A DNA stretch of 64,000 bases from positions 2,232,001-2,296,000 of the forward strand of contig NZ_OZ061315.1 in NCBI RefSeq assembly GCF_964063325.1, written 5' to 3'. Position 1 is the stretch's first letter. Each line of letters starts with the position of its first letter. Origin of the DNA: Hafnia alvei (GTDB taxonomy: Bacteria; Pseudomonadota; Gammaproteobacteria; Enterobacterales; Enterobacteriaceae). A program made the translations under genes and the position numbers. Shown one piece after another: positions 42,279 through 50,950 of this stretch. The notes under the pieces are model-generated. The model worked only from the letters and a program-made list of their open reading frames with translations, was not told where the DNA came from and did no database searches.

Positions 42279-42623
42279 ATGAGTTATTTGCTCCTTCTGC
42301 TCGCCAGCGTTTTTACCTGCGGCGGGCAACTTTGCCAAAAACAAGCGGTGGTGTGCTGGCAACAGCGCCCACCGTCTTCACGCCTAGCCACAACGTTACG
42401 CTGGTTACTCGCTGCCTGTTGCTCGCTCGGTATCGCAATGCTGCTATGGCTGCTGGTTCTACAGCGGCTGCCGCTGGGCGTTGCGTATCCGATGCTGAGT
42501 ATTAACTTCGTGCTGATCACGCTGTGCGCGCACTATTGGTTTGGTGAAAAAGCGGGTGTGCGGCATTGGTGTGGGGTGGCGTTAATTATGCTGGGCATTT
42601 ATCTAATGAGTCGTGGACTGTGA
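42279..42623 (+). CDS. arnE: ArnE, Ara4N-lipid flippase subunit
   Basis: Small four-helix EmrE/SMR-like membrane protein of 114 residues. It pairs with ArnF to move undecaprenyl phosphate-Ara4N to the periplasmic leaflet. Features are [12 protein letters not shown] near residues 12-23, [19 protein letters not shown] and a final helix [16 protein letters not shown]. The stop TGA overlaps the arnF ATG. Confidence 0.95.
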   Translation: MSYLLLLLASVFTCGGQLCQKQAVVCWQQRPPSSRLATTLRWLLAACCSLGIAMLLWLLVLQRLPLGVAYPMLSINFVLITLCAHYWFGEKAGVRHWCGVALIMLGIYLMSRGL

Positions 42624-43051
42624 TGAAAAAAGGCTATGTTTGGGCCGCGTGCAGCATTGTTTTAGTCAGTGTGGCACAGGTGCTAATGAAGTCAGGCATG
42701 GCGGATATTCCTATTCTTTCGTCGCTAGAGATTGAGCCGCTGACTTTACTCATTGCCTATGCAACCCCCTTGCTGGTGGTGAGCCTAGGGATTTTGGGCT
42801 ATGTGATGTCGATGGTGTGCTGGTTTTGCGCTCTACGCTATTTGCCGCTTAGCCGAGCTTATCCGCTTTTAAGTTTAAGCTATGCATTGGTTTACGTGGC
42901 GGCTATTGCGTTACCTTGGCTGAATGAAACCGTGAGCTGGACGAAAACGGCAGGCGTGATCGCGATATTGGCGGGCGTTTGGTTAATTACTAGCGGCAAA
43001 CAGGAGACTCCCCACCCGCATGAGCAGGGAGTCGGGTCGAAAAGCGATTAG
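42623..43051 (+). CDS. arnF: ArnF, Ara4N-lipid flippase subunit
   Basis: Partner of ArnE, 142 residues from [20 protein letters not shown]. Four hydrophobic helices, with QVLMKSGMADIP after the first and LRYLPLSRAYPLLSLSYALVY in the third. A hydrophilic tail HPHEQGVGSKSD ends the protein. An earlier in-frame start would lie inside arnE and is rejected. It is convergent with the DUF3811 gene, overlapping it by four bases. Confidence 0.95.
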   Translation: MKKGYVWAACSIVLVSVAQVLMKSGMADIPILSSLEIEPLTLLIAYATPLLVVSLGILGYVMSMVCWFCALRYLPLSRAYPLLSLSYALVYVAAIALPWLNETVSWTKTAGVIAILAGVWLITSGKQETPHPHEQGVGSKSD

Positions 43052-43311
43052 CGCAAACCGCGAGAATGGTTGTTTTTAGACCAGCTAAAGGTTTCGTCGC
43101 TAGGCACAACTTTCTGTTTTTTCTTCTCTGCGCGCACTTTCTTAGCTTCTTTATCCATTTCTAACGCAATTTCTTTCAGCATCTCATCTTTGATTTTGCC
43201 TTTTTCGGCATTGGTTAGCGGGCGATCTAAACTTTTTCTGGCCTGAGCCTGTCTTACTTGTACTCGTTGTAGTTGGCTTTCATTCAGGTCTTTTAAAGTC
43301 AGTTTTTTCAT
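43048..43311 (-). CDS. DUF3811 (YjbD-like) protein
   Basis: Lys- and Glu-rich cytosolic protein of 87 residues from MKKLTLKDLNESQ. It matches the E. coli YjbD family: LDRPLTNAEKGKIKDE (YjbD GRPLTNAETNSVKKE), EAKKVRAEKKKQK, then FSWSKNNHSRGLR at the end (YjbD FSWSANTPTRGRR). The ATG at 43311 is preferred over the GTG at 43320 because AAGG is seven bases before it. Function is unknown. In E. coli the homologue is elsewhere on the chromosome. Confidence 0.85.
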   Translation of the reverse strand: MKKLTLKDLNESQLQRVQVRQAQARKSLDRPLTNAEKGKIKDEMLKEIALEMDKEAKKVRAEKKKQKVVPSDETFSWSKNNHSRGLR

Positions 43312-43538
43312 CGTGCGCACCTTGAGTCAGATTTCATTAGCGTCAGTATTACACAGACATGCGTATTTACAGTTAATAAATGCGGATATTCTAAAATTCC
43401 CGCTGACGTAGCAAAAAAATCACGCTAAATTTGCATAATTCTGACTTAGCACGTAAATATGTAGATAATTCGTACAATTTACCAATGAGAACGAACCTAG
43501 GTTATGGCTAGGTAAATAAGATAAGCAAAAGGGAAATT

Positions 43539-44003
43539 ATGCGTCTTGGCTTTTTAATGGTAGTGGCAAGTTTGGTGTTGGCAGGCTGTAGCCATAATGC
43601 GCCGCCGCCAAGCGGAAAATTATCTGATTCAATCGCCGTGGTGGCGCAGTTGAACGATCAGCTACGCCAATGGAACGGTGCGCCGTATCGTTACGGCGGG
43701 TTAGAGCGTAACGGCGTTGACTGCTCGGGGTTTGTCTATCGCACTTTCCGCGACCGTTTTGAAATGCAGCTGCCTCGTACCACCAAGCAGCAAACGTCGC
43801 TGGGTACGAAGGTCGATCGCGATGAATTAATGCCTGGCGATCTGGTCTTTTTCAAAACCGGCAGCGGTGAAAGCGGTTTGCATGTGGGTATTTACGATAC
43901 CGATGAAACGTTTATTCACGCCTCAACCAGTAAGGGCGTTACCCGTTCTTCATTAGATAATGTTTATTGGCGTAAAGTCTATTGGCAGGCACGGCGCTTA
44001 TAG
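43539..44003 (+). CDS. nlpC: NlpC, NlpC/P60 lipoprotein peptidase
   Basis: Lipoprotein of 154 residues with signal MRLGFLMVVASLVLAGCS; Cys17 is the lipidated residue. NlpC/P60 papain-fold domain: catalytic Cys in GVDCSGFVYR, His in LHVGIYDT and a third polar residue in FIHASTSKGV. Family members cut peptidoglycan stem peptides; E. coli NlpC itself is poorly characterised. In E. coli it is close to btuD; here the arn operon lies between. Confidence 0.96.
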   Translation: MRLGFLMVVASLVLAGCSHNAPPPSGKLSDSIAVVAQLNDQLRQWNGAPYRYGGLERNGVDCSGFVYRTFRDRFEMQLPRTTKQQTSLGTKVDRDELMPGDLVFFKTGSGESGLHVGIYDTDETFIHASTSKGVTRSSLDNVYWRKVYWQARRL

Positions 44004-44049
44004 TTATTAGCCATCTAGTTTTTTAGTTATAATCCTAATTATTCACAAG

Positions 44050-44070
44050 CGCCCATTTATGGGCGTTTAT
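44050..44070 (+). terminator. nlpC terminator
   Basis: CGCCC-ATTTAT-GGGCG flanked by AAG and TTTATTTTAT. Confidence 0.75.
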
Positions 44071-44073
44071 TTT

Positions 44074-44114
44074 ATATCCGTCATACTTCAAACTGCTTAA
44101 AATATGACGGATAT
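44074..44114. repeat. short inverted repeat, remnant of dispersed element
   Basis: ATATCCGTCATA and TATGACGGATAT are perfect 12-base inverted repeats around 17 bases. The arms equal the outer ends of the dispersed palindromic family, so it looks like a copy with its interior deleted. Confidence 0.75.
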
Positions 44115-44183
44115 ATTCCTACCGCAGCCAGCGCAGCGGGATGTTATTATATTGACTATGCAAAGAATAACCGGAATTGACGG

Positions 44184-45200
44184 ATGACCACTTTACGCTT
44201 ATTGATTTCAGACTCTTATGACCCTTGGTTTAATTTGGCGGTGGAGGAGTGCATATTTCGTCAAATGGCACCCACGCAGCGGGTGTTATTTTTGTGGCGT
44301 AATAACGACACCGTGGTGATTGGACGGGCGCAAAATCCGTGGAAAGAGTGCAATACCCGGCGCATGAGCGAGGATGGCGTGAAATTAGCCCGCCGAAGCA
44401 GCGGCGGAGGTGCGGTATTCCACGATTTAGGTAATACCTGCTTTACCTTTATGGCAGGTAAGCCCGAATACGATAAAACAATTTCAACCGGCATTATTCT
44501 TAATGCGTTGCGCAGCCTCGGCCTTGCTGCCGATGCCTCTGGCCGTAATGACTTAGTGGTCACCACCGCTGATGGCGAGCGCAAAGTATCCGGTTCAGCT
44601 TACCGTGAAACCATGGATCGCGGTTTTCATCATGGCACACTGCTGCTGAATGCCGATCTGAGCCGCTTGGCTAATTACCTGCATCCCGATCCGAAGAAGT
44701 TACAGGCGAAAGGGATTACGTCGGTGCGTTCCCGCGTGGCCAATCTAGTAGAACTGATGCCTGATATTACCCATGAGAAAATCTGCACGGCGATCGCCGA
44801 AGCGTTCTTCGCACACTATGGCGAGCGCGTTGAGGCTGAACATATTTCACCGCGCTATGAGCCAGATATGCCTAATTTCAGCGAACAGTTCCTGAAGCAA
44901 AGCAGTTGGGCATGGAACTTTGGTCAAGCGCCATCGTTCACGCATCAGTTGGATGAACGCTTTGTATGGGGCGGCGTTGAGCTGCACTTCGACATTGAAC
45001 GCGGGCTGATTACGCGCGCTCAAATGTTTACCGACAGCTTAAATCCCGCGCCGCTAGAAATGCTTGCCCAGCGTTTGCACAACGTGGCTTATCGTAGCGA
45101 TGAAATGGGTGCAGTTGTGGAACAGTTAGCGCAGGAATTCCCTGAACAGCAGGCGGAACTGCATGAACTGAAGCAGTGGCTATCGCAGCAAGTGAAATAA
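44184..45200 (+). CDS. lplA: LplA, lipoate-protein ligase A
   Basis: Cytosolic enzyme that activates free lipoate with ATP and attaches it to E2 and GcvH domains. 338 residues, the E. coli length. The lipoate/adenylate pocket is in [16 protein letters not shown] near residues 69-84, the catalytic Lys in [11 protein letters not shown], with [11 protein letters not shown] earlier. The smaller C-terminal domain starts at about 247. It stands alone before selO. Confidence 0.96.
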   Translation: MTTLRLLISDSYDPWFNLAVEECIFRQMAPTQRVLFLWRNNDTVVIGRAQNPWKECNTRRMSEDGVKLARRSSGGGAVFHDLGNTCFTFMAGKPEYDKTISTGIILNALRSLGLAADASGRNDLVVTTADGERKVSGSAYRETMDRGFHHGTLLLNADLSRLANYLHPDPKKLQAKGITSVRSRVANLVELMPDITHEKICTAIAEAFFAHYGERVEAEHISPRYEPDMPNFSEQFLKQSSWAWNFGQAPSFTHQLDERFVWGGVELHFDIERGLITRAQMFTDSLNPAPLEMLAQRLHNVAYRSDEMGAVVEQLAQEFPEQQAELHELKQWLSQQVK

Positions 45201-45287
45201 ACCCGCCATACCCGCACAGAGTGCCGGTGTTTATATCGAGTCATGCCCTCTACACTGTAAATAAATGCGGTGAAAACAAGAGGGCAC

Positions 45288-46730
45288 ATGACTCAGTTTA
45301 TTAATAGCTACCACGATGAGCTTGCGGGTTTTTATACCGAGCTAAAGCCAACGCCGCTTAAAGATGCGCGCCTGCTGTATTACAGCCAGCCGTTAGCCGA
45401 TGATTTAGGCCTGAGCCCTGATTTTTTTACCGGTGAATCCGCCGCCGTTTTGCGCGGCGAGGCGCTATTACCGGGCATGAATCCTATCGCTCAGGTTTAC
45501 AGTGGGCACCAATTTGGCGTTTGGGCGGGGCAGTTGGGCGATGGTCGCGGTATTTTGCTCGGCGAACAACAGCTACCCGACGGGCGCAAATATGACTGGC
45601 ATCTCAAAGGTGCGGGCCTAACGCCTTATTCAAGAATGGGTGATGGCCGCGCGGTATTGCGATCGGTGATCCGCGAATTCCTTGCTTCCGAAGCACTGCA
45701 CCATCTCGGCATTCCGACGACCAGAGCGCTAAGTATAGTCACCAGCCAGCAGCCAGTTTTCCGCGAACAGCCAGAGCGCGGTGCCATGCTGATGCGCATC
45801 GCGGAAAGCCACCTGCGTTTTGGCCATTTCGAGCACTTCTATTATCGCGAACAACCTGATGAAGTACGAAAACTGGCGGATTACGCGATTCGTCATCATT
45901 GGCCGCATCTGGTGGATGAAAAAGATCGCTATGCACTTTGGCTGCGCGATATCGCCGAGCGCACGGCGCGGCTGATTGCGCTGTGGCAAGCGCAAGGGTT
46001 TGCGCACGGGGTGATGAATACCGACAACATGTCTATTCTGGGGCTGACCATTGATTTTGGCCCCTATGCTTTCCTCGATGATTACCACCCCGGTTTTATT
46101 TGTAACCACTCGGATTATCAGGGGCGCTATGCGTTTGATAACCAGCCTGCGGTGGCCTATTGGAATCTGCATCGCCTAGGTCAGGCGCTTTCTGGCCTGA
46201 TGACTGCCGATCAAATTCGTGGCGCGCTTGATGCCTATGAGCCCGCGCTGATGGTGGCTTTTGGCGAGCAAATGCGTAACAAGCTGGGTTTCTTTAGCCG
46301 AGACAATCAAGATAACGATCTGTTGACCGAACTTCTCAGCCTGATGGCCAAAGAAGGGCGGGATTATACGCGCACATTCCGCCAGCTAAGCCACGTAGAA
46401 GTGGCTGAAAACCAAATGGCTCTGCGCGATGATTTTCTCGATCGTGACGCCTTTGATGCATGGCACCGCAAATGGCGCTTACGTTTGCAACAGGACAGCG
46501 TGGACGACGCAACGCGTCAGACACAGATGAAATCGGTGAACCCTAAACGGATCTTACGCAACTATTTGGCACAGAACGCGATTGAAGCCGCGGAAAAGGA
46601 TGACATTAGCGTGCTCACCCGTCTGCATCAGGGGCTGTTAAATCCATATGAAGACGATGCTGCGTTTGATGATTTAAGCGCGCTGCCGCCGGAATGGGGT
46701 AAGACGTTGGAGATATCGTGTTCGAGTTAG
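45288..46730 (+). CDS. selO: SelO, protein AMPylase
   Basis: Pseudokinase-fold enzyme (YdiU) that transfers AMP to protein Ser/Thr/Tyr and helps in redox stress. 480 residues from the ATG at 45288, which has AGAGGG upstream; a GTG six codons earlier is less likely. Conserved features are [23 protein letters not shown] near residues 64-86, the flipped-ATP Lys in [36 protein letters not shown] and the C-terminal CSS motif where animal SelO has selenocysteine. In E. coli it lies next to ydiE/hemP and aroH. Confidence 0.96.
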   Translation: MTQFINSYHDELAGFYTELKPTPLKDARLLYYSQPLADDLGLSPDFFTGESAAVLRGEALLPGMNPIAQVYSGHQFGVWAGQLGDGRGILLGEQQLPDGRKYDWHLKGAGLTPYSRMGDGRAVLRSVIREFLASEALHHLGIPTTRALSIVTSQQPVFREQPERGAMLMRIAESHLRFGHFEHFYYREQPDEVRKLADYAIRHHWPHLVDEKDRYALWLRDIAERTARLIALWQAQGFAHGVMNTDNMSILGLTIDFGPYAFLDDYHPGFICNHSDYQGRYAFDNQPAVAYWNLHRLGQALSGLMTADQIRGALDAYEPALMVAFGEQMRNKLGFFSRDNQDNDLLTELLSLMAKEGRDYTRTFRQLSHVEVAENQMALRDDFLDRDAFDAWHRKWRLRLQQDSVDDATRQTQMKSVNPKRILRNYLAQNAIEAAEKDDISVLTRLHQGLLNPYEDDAAFDDLSALPPEWGKTLEISCSS

Positions 46731-47154
46731 GGGGATAGGATTAAAATTTCGAGTACATAACGATATGTTCATTTAGTGTAAGGTTTCGTTCGCCCCAAAC
46801 TCCGCCGGCACATCCTTGTACCGGCGGCTCTCTCAGCCAATACTTAAACAATCAATAAGACAAGATTATATTTTGTCTTTTCCGTGTTAGATGAAATGCA
46901 TTTTAGAGCCGCCAGCAGGGACGCTGGTGGCAGGTCGAGGGCGTACAGGATGTACGCTCCGAGACCGGTCGGCCAAACGGCTCAGTCAAAAGCGCGAGAG
47001 TGTAGAGGTTGCGCGCTGGCAACCTCTACTCGGACGCCTACGCCAGCCGTTTCATAGAAACGTATTTGTTGATTGGCGGACGAAAACCTTCACCGTCTTA
47101 ATATGAAGGTTTCAGATGAAGGCGACGCCGCCTGCGCTGGGTTAATGTAGCGCG
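46731..47154. repeat. hairpin-rich spacer between selO and hmuV
   Basis: 424 bases without a supported gene. It is dense in perfect stems: CCGCCGG-CACATCCTTGTA-CCGGCGG near 46803-46827, GCCAGC-AGGGAC-GCTGGTGGC near 46909, GCGTAC-AGGAT-GTACGC near 46941, and AGAGGTTG-CGCGCTGG-CAACCTCT near 47003-47027. It separates convergent genes and may act as a bidirectional transcript end. The overall look is of a mosaic of REP-like elements. Confidence 0.6.
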
Positions 47155-47976
47155 CTAGCGCCTCAAGTATACCTGCGGTTCCCCACACTCTGGATGCGGC
47201 ATAACGCCCAGATCAGCATGATACCAACGGGTTAGCGTTTCACCGTTTAACACTTCTTGTGGTGTGCCTTGTGCCACCAGTTGGCCTTGATGCAGCAGCA
47301 GAATTCTATCGGCATACAGCGCGGCCAAATTCAAATCGTGCAGAATACAACAAACGCCAAGTGGTTCGCTGCGGGTAAGCGACTTCAGCAATCTTAGCGT
47401 TTGCTGTTGATGATAGAGATCGAGCGCCGAGGTAGGTTCATCTAGGAATAGCCAACGCGGTTGCGGCTCTGGCTGCCAAAGCTGGGCCAATACGCGAGCC
47501 AGTTGAACGCGCTGCTGTTCGCCGCCGGAAAGGGCGCGATAATCACGGTCGGCTAATACATCGCAGCCGGTTTGCGCCATCACGTGTTCAACCGCACGCT
47601 GATTGTGCTCGCCTTCGCGTCCTTGGTTTGGATAGGGGGAACGGCCCATCGCAACCACTTCGCGTACGCTAAACGCAAAAGCAAGATCGCTATGCTGACG
47701 CATAACGGCACGGGTGCGCGCTAACTGGCGCGGGCTCCATTCTGCCAACGGTTGCCCCTGCAGTTCACAGATGCCTTCGCTCGGTGGCAAGAAGCCGGTC
47801 AGCAAGCGCATCAGCGTCGATTTACCGGCGCCGTTAGGGCCGATAATCGCCACCATCTCACCGCTGTGTAAAGCGAGTGAAACCTGCTTGATCAAACGAC
47901 GCTGACTCAGATGATAGCTGATGCTATGCGCCTGCAACGCTGCGGGGGTAAGACAGATTTCAGATTGCTTATCCAA
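47155..47976 (-). CDS. hmuV: HmuV, hemin ABC transporter ATPase
   Basis: ATPase of the HmuTUV heme importer, 273 residues. It starts with TTG at 47976; AAAGGAG seven bases upstream supports this codon. Walker A is [10 protein letters not shown] near residues 46-55, signature [12 protein letters not shown], Walker [13 protein letters not shown], switch His CILHDLNLA. It overlaps hmuU by eight bases and is the last gene of the uptake block. Confidence 0.95.
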   Translation of the reverse strand: MDKQSEICLTPAALQAHSISYHLSQRRLIKQVSLALHSGEMVAIIGPNGAGKSTLMRLLTGFLPPSEGICELQGQPLAEWSPRQLARTRAVMRQHSDLAFAFSVREVVAMGRSPYPNQGREGEHNQRAVEHVMAQTGCDVLADRDYRALSGGEQQRVQLARVLAQLWQPEPQPRWLFLDEPTSALDLYHQQQTLRLLKSLTRSEPLGVCCILHDLNLAALYADRILLLHQGQLVAQGTPQEVLNGETLTRWYHADLGVMPHPECGEPQVYLRR

Positions 47977-48970
47977 CGCTAAACTCCTTTTGACGTAGAA
48001 TCAGCCATAAAAAGTAAGGGCCGCCGATCAAGCTGGTCAGCATGCCAACGGGCATTTCCGCTGGAGATACAAGCGTACGAGCCAGCGTATCTGCGGTTAA
48101 TAATAAACAGGCGCCACCCAATGCCGAGCAGGGAAGCAGCCAGCGGTGGTCGGCACCTAAACGCATGCGTACCAAGTGGGGGATCACCAAACCGATAAAG
48201 CCAATCACGCCGCTGACCGCCACGGCTGCGCCCACTAAGACCGCGCTTAGTAGCAGAAGCTGACGCTTGGTTTTAGGCACGTTAATCCCTAAATAGTGAG
48301 CTTCTTCATCACCAAGCTGTAAAAGATTCAAACGGCGCGCCATCAGCAGGGCGGCAAGGCTGGCAGGCAGGATCAACGAGGCCGCCGCGAGCAGTGTTCC
48401 CCATTGCGCTTGTCCTAAACTGCCCATGCTCCAGAGGGAGAACTGGCGCAGCTGCTGGTCATTACTGACATAGCTGAGAACACCCACCAAGGCGAAGCAC
48501 AGCGCGTTAATGGCGATACCGGCTAACAGTAAGCGAGACAGCGAACCGTGTCCGCCACGGCTGAGGCCGTAAATGAGTAGGGAGATAAACAGGCTGCCGC
48601 CAAAGGCCGCTAGCATATGGCTATACAGTGCCAGCGTAGGCGCTAGCGTCATCGGCATCACAATCACTAGGGCAACGCACAGTGATGCGCCGCTGCTGAT
48701 GCCTAATAAGGTTGGATCGGCGAGCGGATTGCGAAACAGGCCTTGCATGATGGCACCGGACACCGCCAGCGCAATGCCGACTACCGTGGCGAGTAAAACG
48801 CGCGGCAGACGAATATTCAGCCAAACCTGCCACATCGCATCATCTAGCGGTGTTTCCCACAGAGTATGAAATGAAAGGCGTAGGGCGCCTAAGTTGGCAG
48901 AGCCTAAACCCAGCGCCAGCAACAGGACGATGAGTACGCTGAATGCAATGCGTGGCGATACTTTTGTCAT
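47969..48970 (-). CDS. hmuU: HmuU, hemin ABC transporter permease
   Basis: Inner-membrane permease of the FecCD family, 333 residues, about ten helices. Family motifs are [23 protein letters not shown] near residues 51-73, [19 protein letters not shown] and [20 protein letters not shown]. It moves heme from HmuT across the inner membrane with HmuV. The ATG overlaps the hmuT stop by four bases. Confidence 0.95.
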   Translation of the reverse strand: MTKVSPRIAFSVLIVLLLALGLGSANLGALRLSFHTLWETPLDDAMWQVWLNIRLPRVLLATVVGIALAVSGAIMQGLFRNPLADPTLLGISSGASLCVALVIVMPMTLAPTLALYSHMLAAFGGSLFISLLIYGLSRGGHGSLSRLLLAGIAINALCFALVGVLSYVSNDQQLRQFSLWSMGSLGQAQWGTLLAAASLILPASLAALLMARRLNLLQLGDEEAHYLGINVPKTKRQLLLLSAVLVGAAVAVSGVIGFIGLVIPHLVRMRLGADHRWLLPCSALGGACLLLTADTLARTLVSPAEMPVGMLTSLIGGPYFLWLILRQKEFSVG

Positions 48971-49806
48971 CTTTGTGCTCGCTCCGCCGCTTCACGCAGC
49001 GCCGCTAATGCCGCCGGTGTCTCTAAGCTAAATCCTAGCAGGGCCATATCGTCAACCACCAGAAGCTGTTTGTTTTTAGCCGCAGGGGTTAATGCCATAC
49101 CCGGCAACGCCCAAACTTTATCCACATTGCCCAAGGTTTTGAAACCATCACGGGTGATCAGAACGAGATCTGGCGCACTGGCCACGACGCCTTCTTGCGA
49201 CAGCGGGCGATAGCGAGAGAAACCTTGCATGGCATTTTGCGCGCCGCTGGCCTTGATGATCGCATCGGCGGCGGTGTCTTGACCGGCTGCCATTGGGGTC
49301 ATGCCGCCGTGGCTAAGGATAAACAGCACCTTAGTTTTGAGCGGGGTACGAGGAACGGCGGCCAGCTGTTGCTCATACTTTTGCGTGACCGCAGCGCCTT
49401 GTTTTTCAAGATTAAGCGCGCTGGCGACTTGCTGAATTTTATGCGGTACGTTATCGAGTGAAGCTTCTCCGCTGACGGGAACCACTTTCACACCCACATC
49501 TGCGATTTGACGCAAAACAAGAGACGGTTCAGCCAGCTCGCTGGCTAACACCATGGTTGGTTTTAGGGAAAGAATGCCTTCAGCGTTGAGTTGGCGCATA
49601 TAGCCAACGTCAGGCAGATTTTTGGCAGCGGGAAGGGTACTTGTTGTATCTCGTGCAACCAGACGGTCGCCTGCGCCCAGCGCATAAACAATTTCAGTGA
49701 CGTCACCACCGACGCTAACGATGCGGTCGGCTGCGACGGCGTTCAGAGAGAATACAACCATCAGCGGTGCAGAAAGCACCGCCGCAAAGCGGCGGGCTAA
49801 TGTCAT
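48967..49806 (-). CDS. hmuT: HmuT, periplasmic hemin-binding protein
   Basis: Heme-binding protein of the BtuF/TroA-like class, 279 residues with a signal peptide ending near NAVAADR. Family marks are [21 protein letters not shown] near residues 65-85 and the conserved heme-site region around [10 protein letters not shown]. It passes heme from the TonB receptor to HmuUV. It overlaps hmuS and hmuU by four bases each, so the block is translationally coupled. Confidence 0.95.
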   Translation of the reverse strand: MTLARRFAAVLSAPLMVVFSLNAVAADRIVSVGGDVTEIVYALGAGDRLVARDTTSTLPAAKNLPDVGYMRQLNAEGILSLKPTMVLASELAEPSLVLRQIADVGVKVVPVSGEASLDNVPHKIQQVASALNLEKQGAAVTQKYEQQLAAVPRTPLKTKVLFILSHGGMTPMAAGQDTAADAIIKASGAQNAMQGFSRYRPLSQEGVVASAPDLVLITRDGFKTLGNVDKVWALPGMALTPAAKNKQLLVVDDMALLGFSLETPAALAALREAAERAQR

Positions 49807-50840
49807 GCGGCAACTCCATTTAGACGTGGCAGGCCATTAATCTGGGTGCGCCACTGTTCTTGTTCTGGCTGGCCTTCGGTACGTTGGCCGAACAGCTGTG
49901 CGATCTGGGTGCCATCTTCAGCAAACAGTTCCAGACTGGTGACAAAACCGTCTTTGGTTGGTTTACGGGTGATCCAGCTTTCTGCAATCGCAGTTTCGAT
50001 TAAGTGCAGCGTGAAGCGGGCGTTAAAGATATTGATCCATTCGTGATGTGGAACCACGCGTTCGATTTGGCCGGTGAAAATCTGTACACAGCCACGGTTG
50101 CCCACGAAAACCATAATCTCGTTTTGGTCTGCTTTGGCAGTGTTCAGCAAGTGGGTCAGCGCGCTGTTATCCACGCGATATGCGAGATCGTCACCGACGG
50201 CGGCAAAGGCCTGCTGGCGAGACAGGTTGTGGCGTCCTAGCAGCTGGAAGAATTGGTGAACGTCGGTCATAGCGCGCCATTCAGCGTCGATAACCTGATT
50301 ATCCACGTTGCTATTTTTGGCTTCGGAGGACGCTGGAACGATCGCTAACGCAGGGTTTTCGTCGCTGACAAAACGGCCAATCAGATCGTTCCAAGCAGCA
50401 ATGTCGGTGTTCGGTGTAGTATAGACTTTATGCAGCGCATCACCCTGAGCATCAAAGAACTGGATGCAGTGGCGCTCGCCGTTGCGGCTCTCTTCGGTTA
50501 GCGTGAAGGCGCTGGTCCAATGCTGCAAGAATAAGCGCAGATCGATGCTGCCCGGATTGAGGATCAAGCCCGCATGGCCGTGCAGGTGTTGGTTTTCGTA
50601 GCGACCCAGTTGTTCGTGAACGGCATATTCGTTACGCGTAATCGCTTTAACTTCGCCCACGGCTTCAAGCGCCGCCAGCAAAGTGCGAGCATCGGCATGT
50701 AAACGACGTGCGTCATGGCCCACGCGGGCATGGGTTAATTCAGCCTCGCTCACGTTCAGGATAGCGGCCAGATCGCGGGCATATTTTCCACTGTTCTGCT
50801 CTTTGGCAGTCAGGTATTGCTCATAGAGTGCAGGTTTCAT
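49803..50840 (-). CDS. hmuS: HmuS, cytoplasmic heme-handling protein
   Basis: HemS/ChuS/HmuS family protein, 345 residues with the usual internal duplication of two similar halves. It binds and, in homologues, degrades or traffics heme in the cytosol. Marks include [21 protein letters not shown] near residues 52-72, [14 protein letters not shown], and [19 protein letters not shown] in the second half. It begins 110 bases after hmuR, with a GC-rich hairpin between, which may lower expression relative to the receptor. Confidence 0.95.
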   Translation of the reverse strand: MKPALYEQYLTAKEQNSGKYARDLAAILNVSEAELTHARVGHDARRLHADARTLLAALEAVGEVKAITRNEYAVHEQLGRYENQHLHGHAGLILNPGSIDLRLFLQHWTSAFTLTEESRNGERHCIQFFDAQGDALHKVYTTPNTDIAAWNDLIGRFVSDENPALAIVPASSEAKNSNVDNQVIDAEWRAMTDVHQFFQLLGRHNLSRQQAFAAVGDDLAYRVDNSALTHLLNTAKADQNEIMVFVGNRGCVQIFTGQIERVVPHHEWINIFNARFTLHLIETAIAESWITRKPTKDGFVTSLELFAEDGTQIAQLFGQRTEGQPEQEQWRTQINGLPRLNGVAA

Positions 50841-50902
50841 CTTGTCTTCCTTTATAGGGTGCTTAAATCAATCAAACGGGTTGTGCCTGTTTTATATGTG
50901 CT

Positions 50903-50934
50903 AAACCTCCCCCCTTATTGGGGGAGGTTTTTAT
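50903..50934. terminator. hairpin between hmuR and hmuS
   Basis: AAACCTCCCCC pairs with GGGGGAGGTTT. On the plus strand it is followed by TTTAT, but in the direction of hmu transcription (minus) only TTTAG follows. It is therefore more likely a partial terminator or mRNA-stabilising stem than a full stop. Confidence 0.6.
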
Positions 50935-50950
50935 CGTTGCGATGCGTTCA

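Noticed and set aside
46716..46730. Selenocysteine insertion in SelO
   Set aside because: The C-terminus reads Cys-Ser-Ser followed by TAG; there is no in-frame UGA, so Cys replaces the eukaryotic Sec.
46891..47106. 71-codon frame in the selO-hmuV spacer
   Set aside because: It runs through several perfect hairpins, has no ribosome binding site and matches no protein family.
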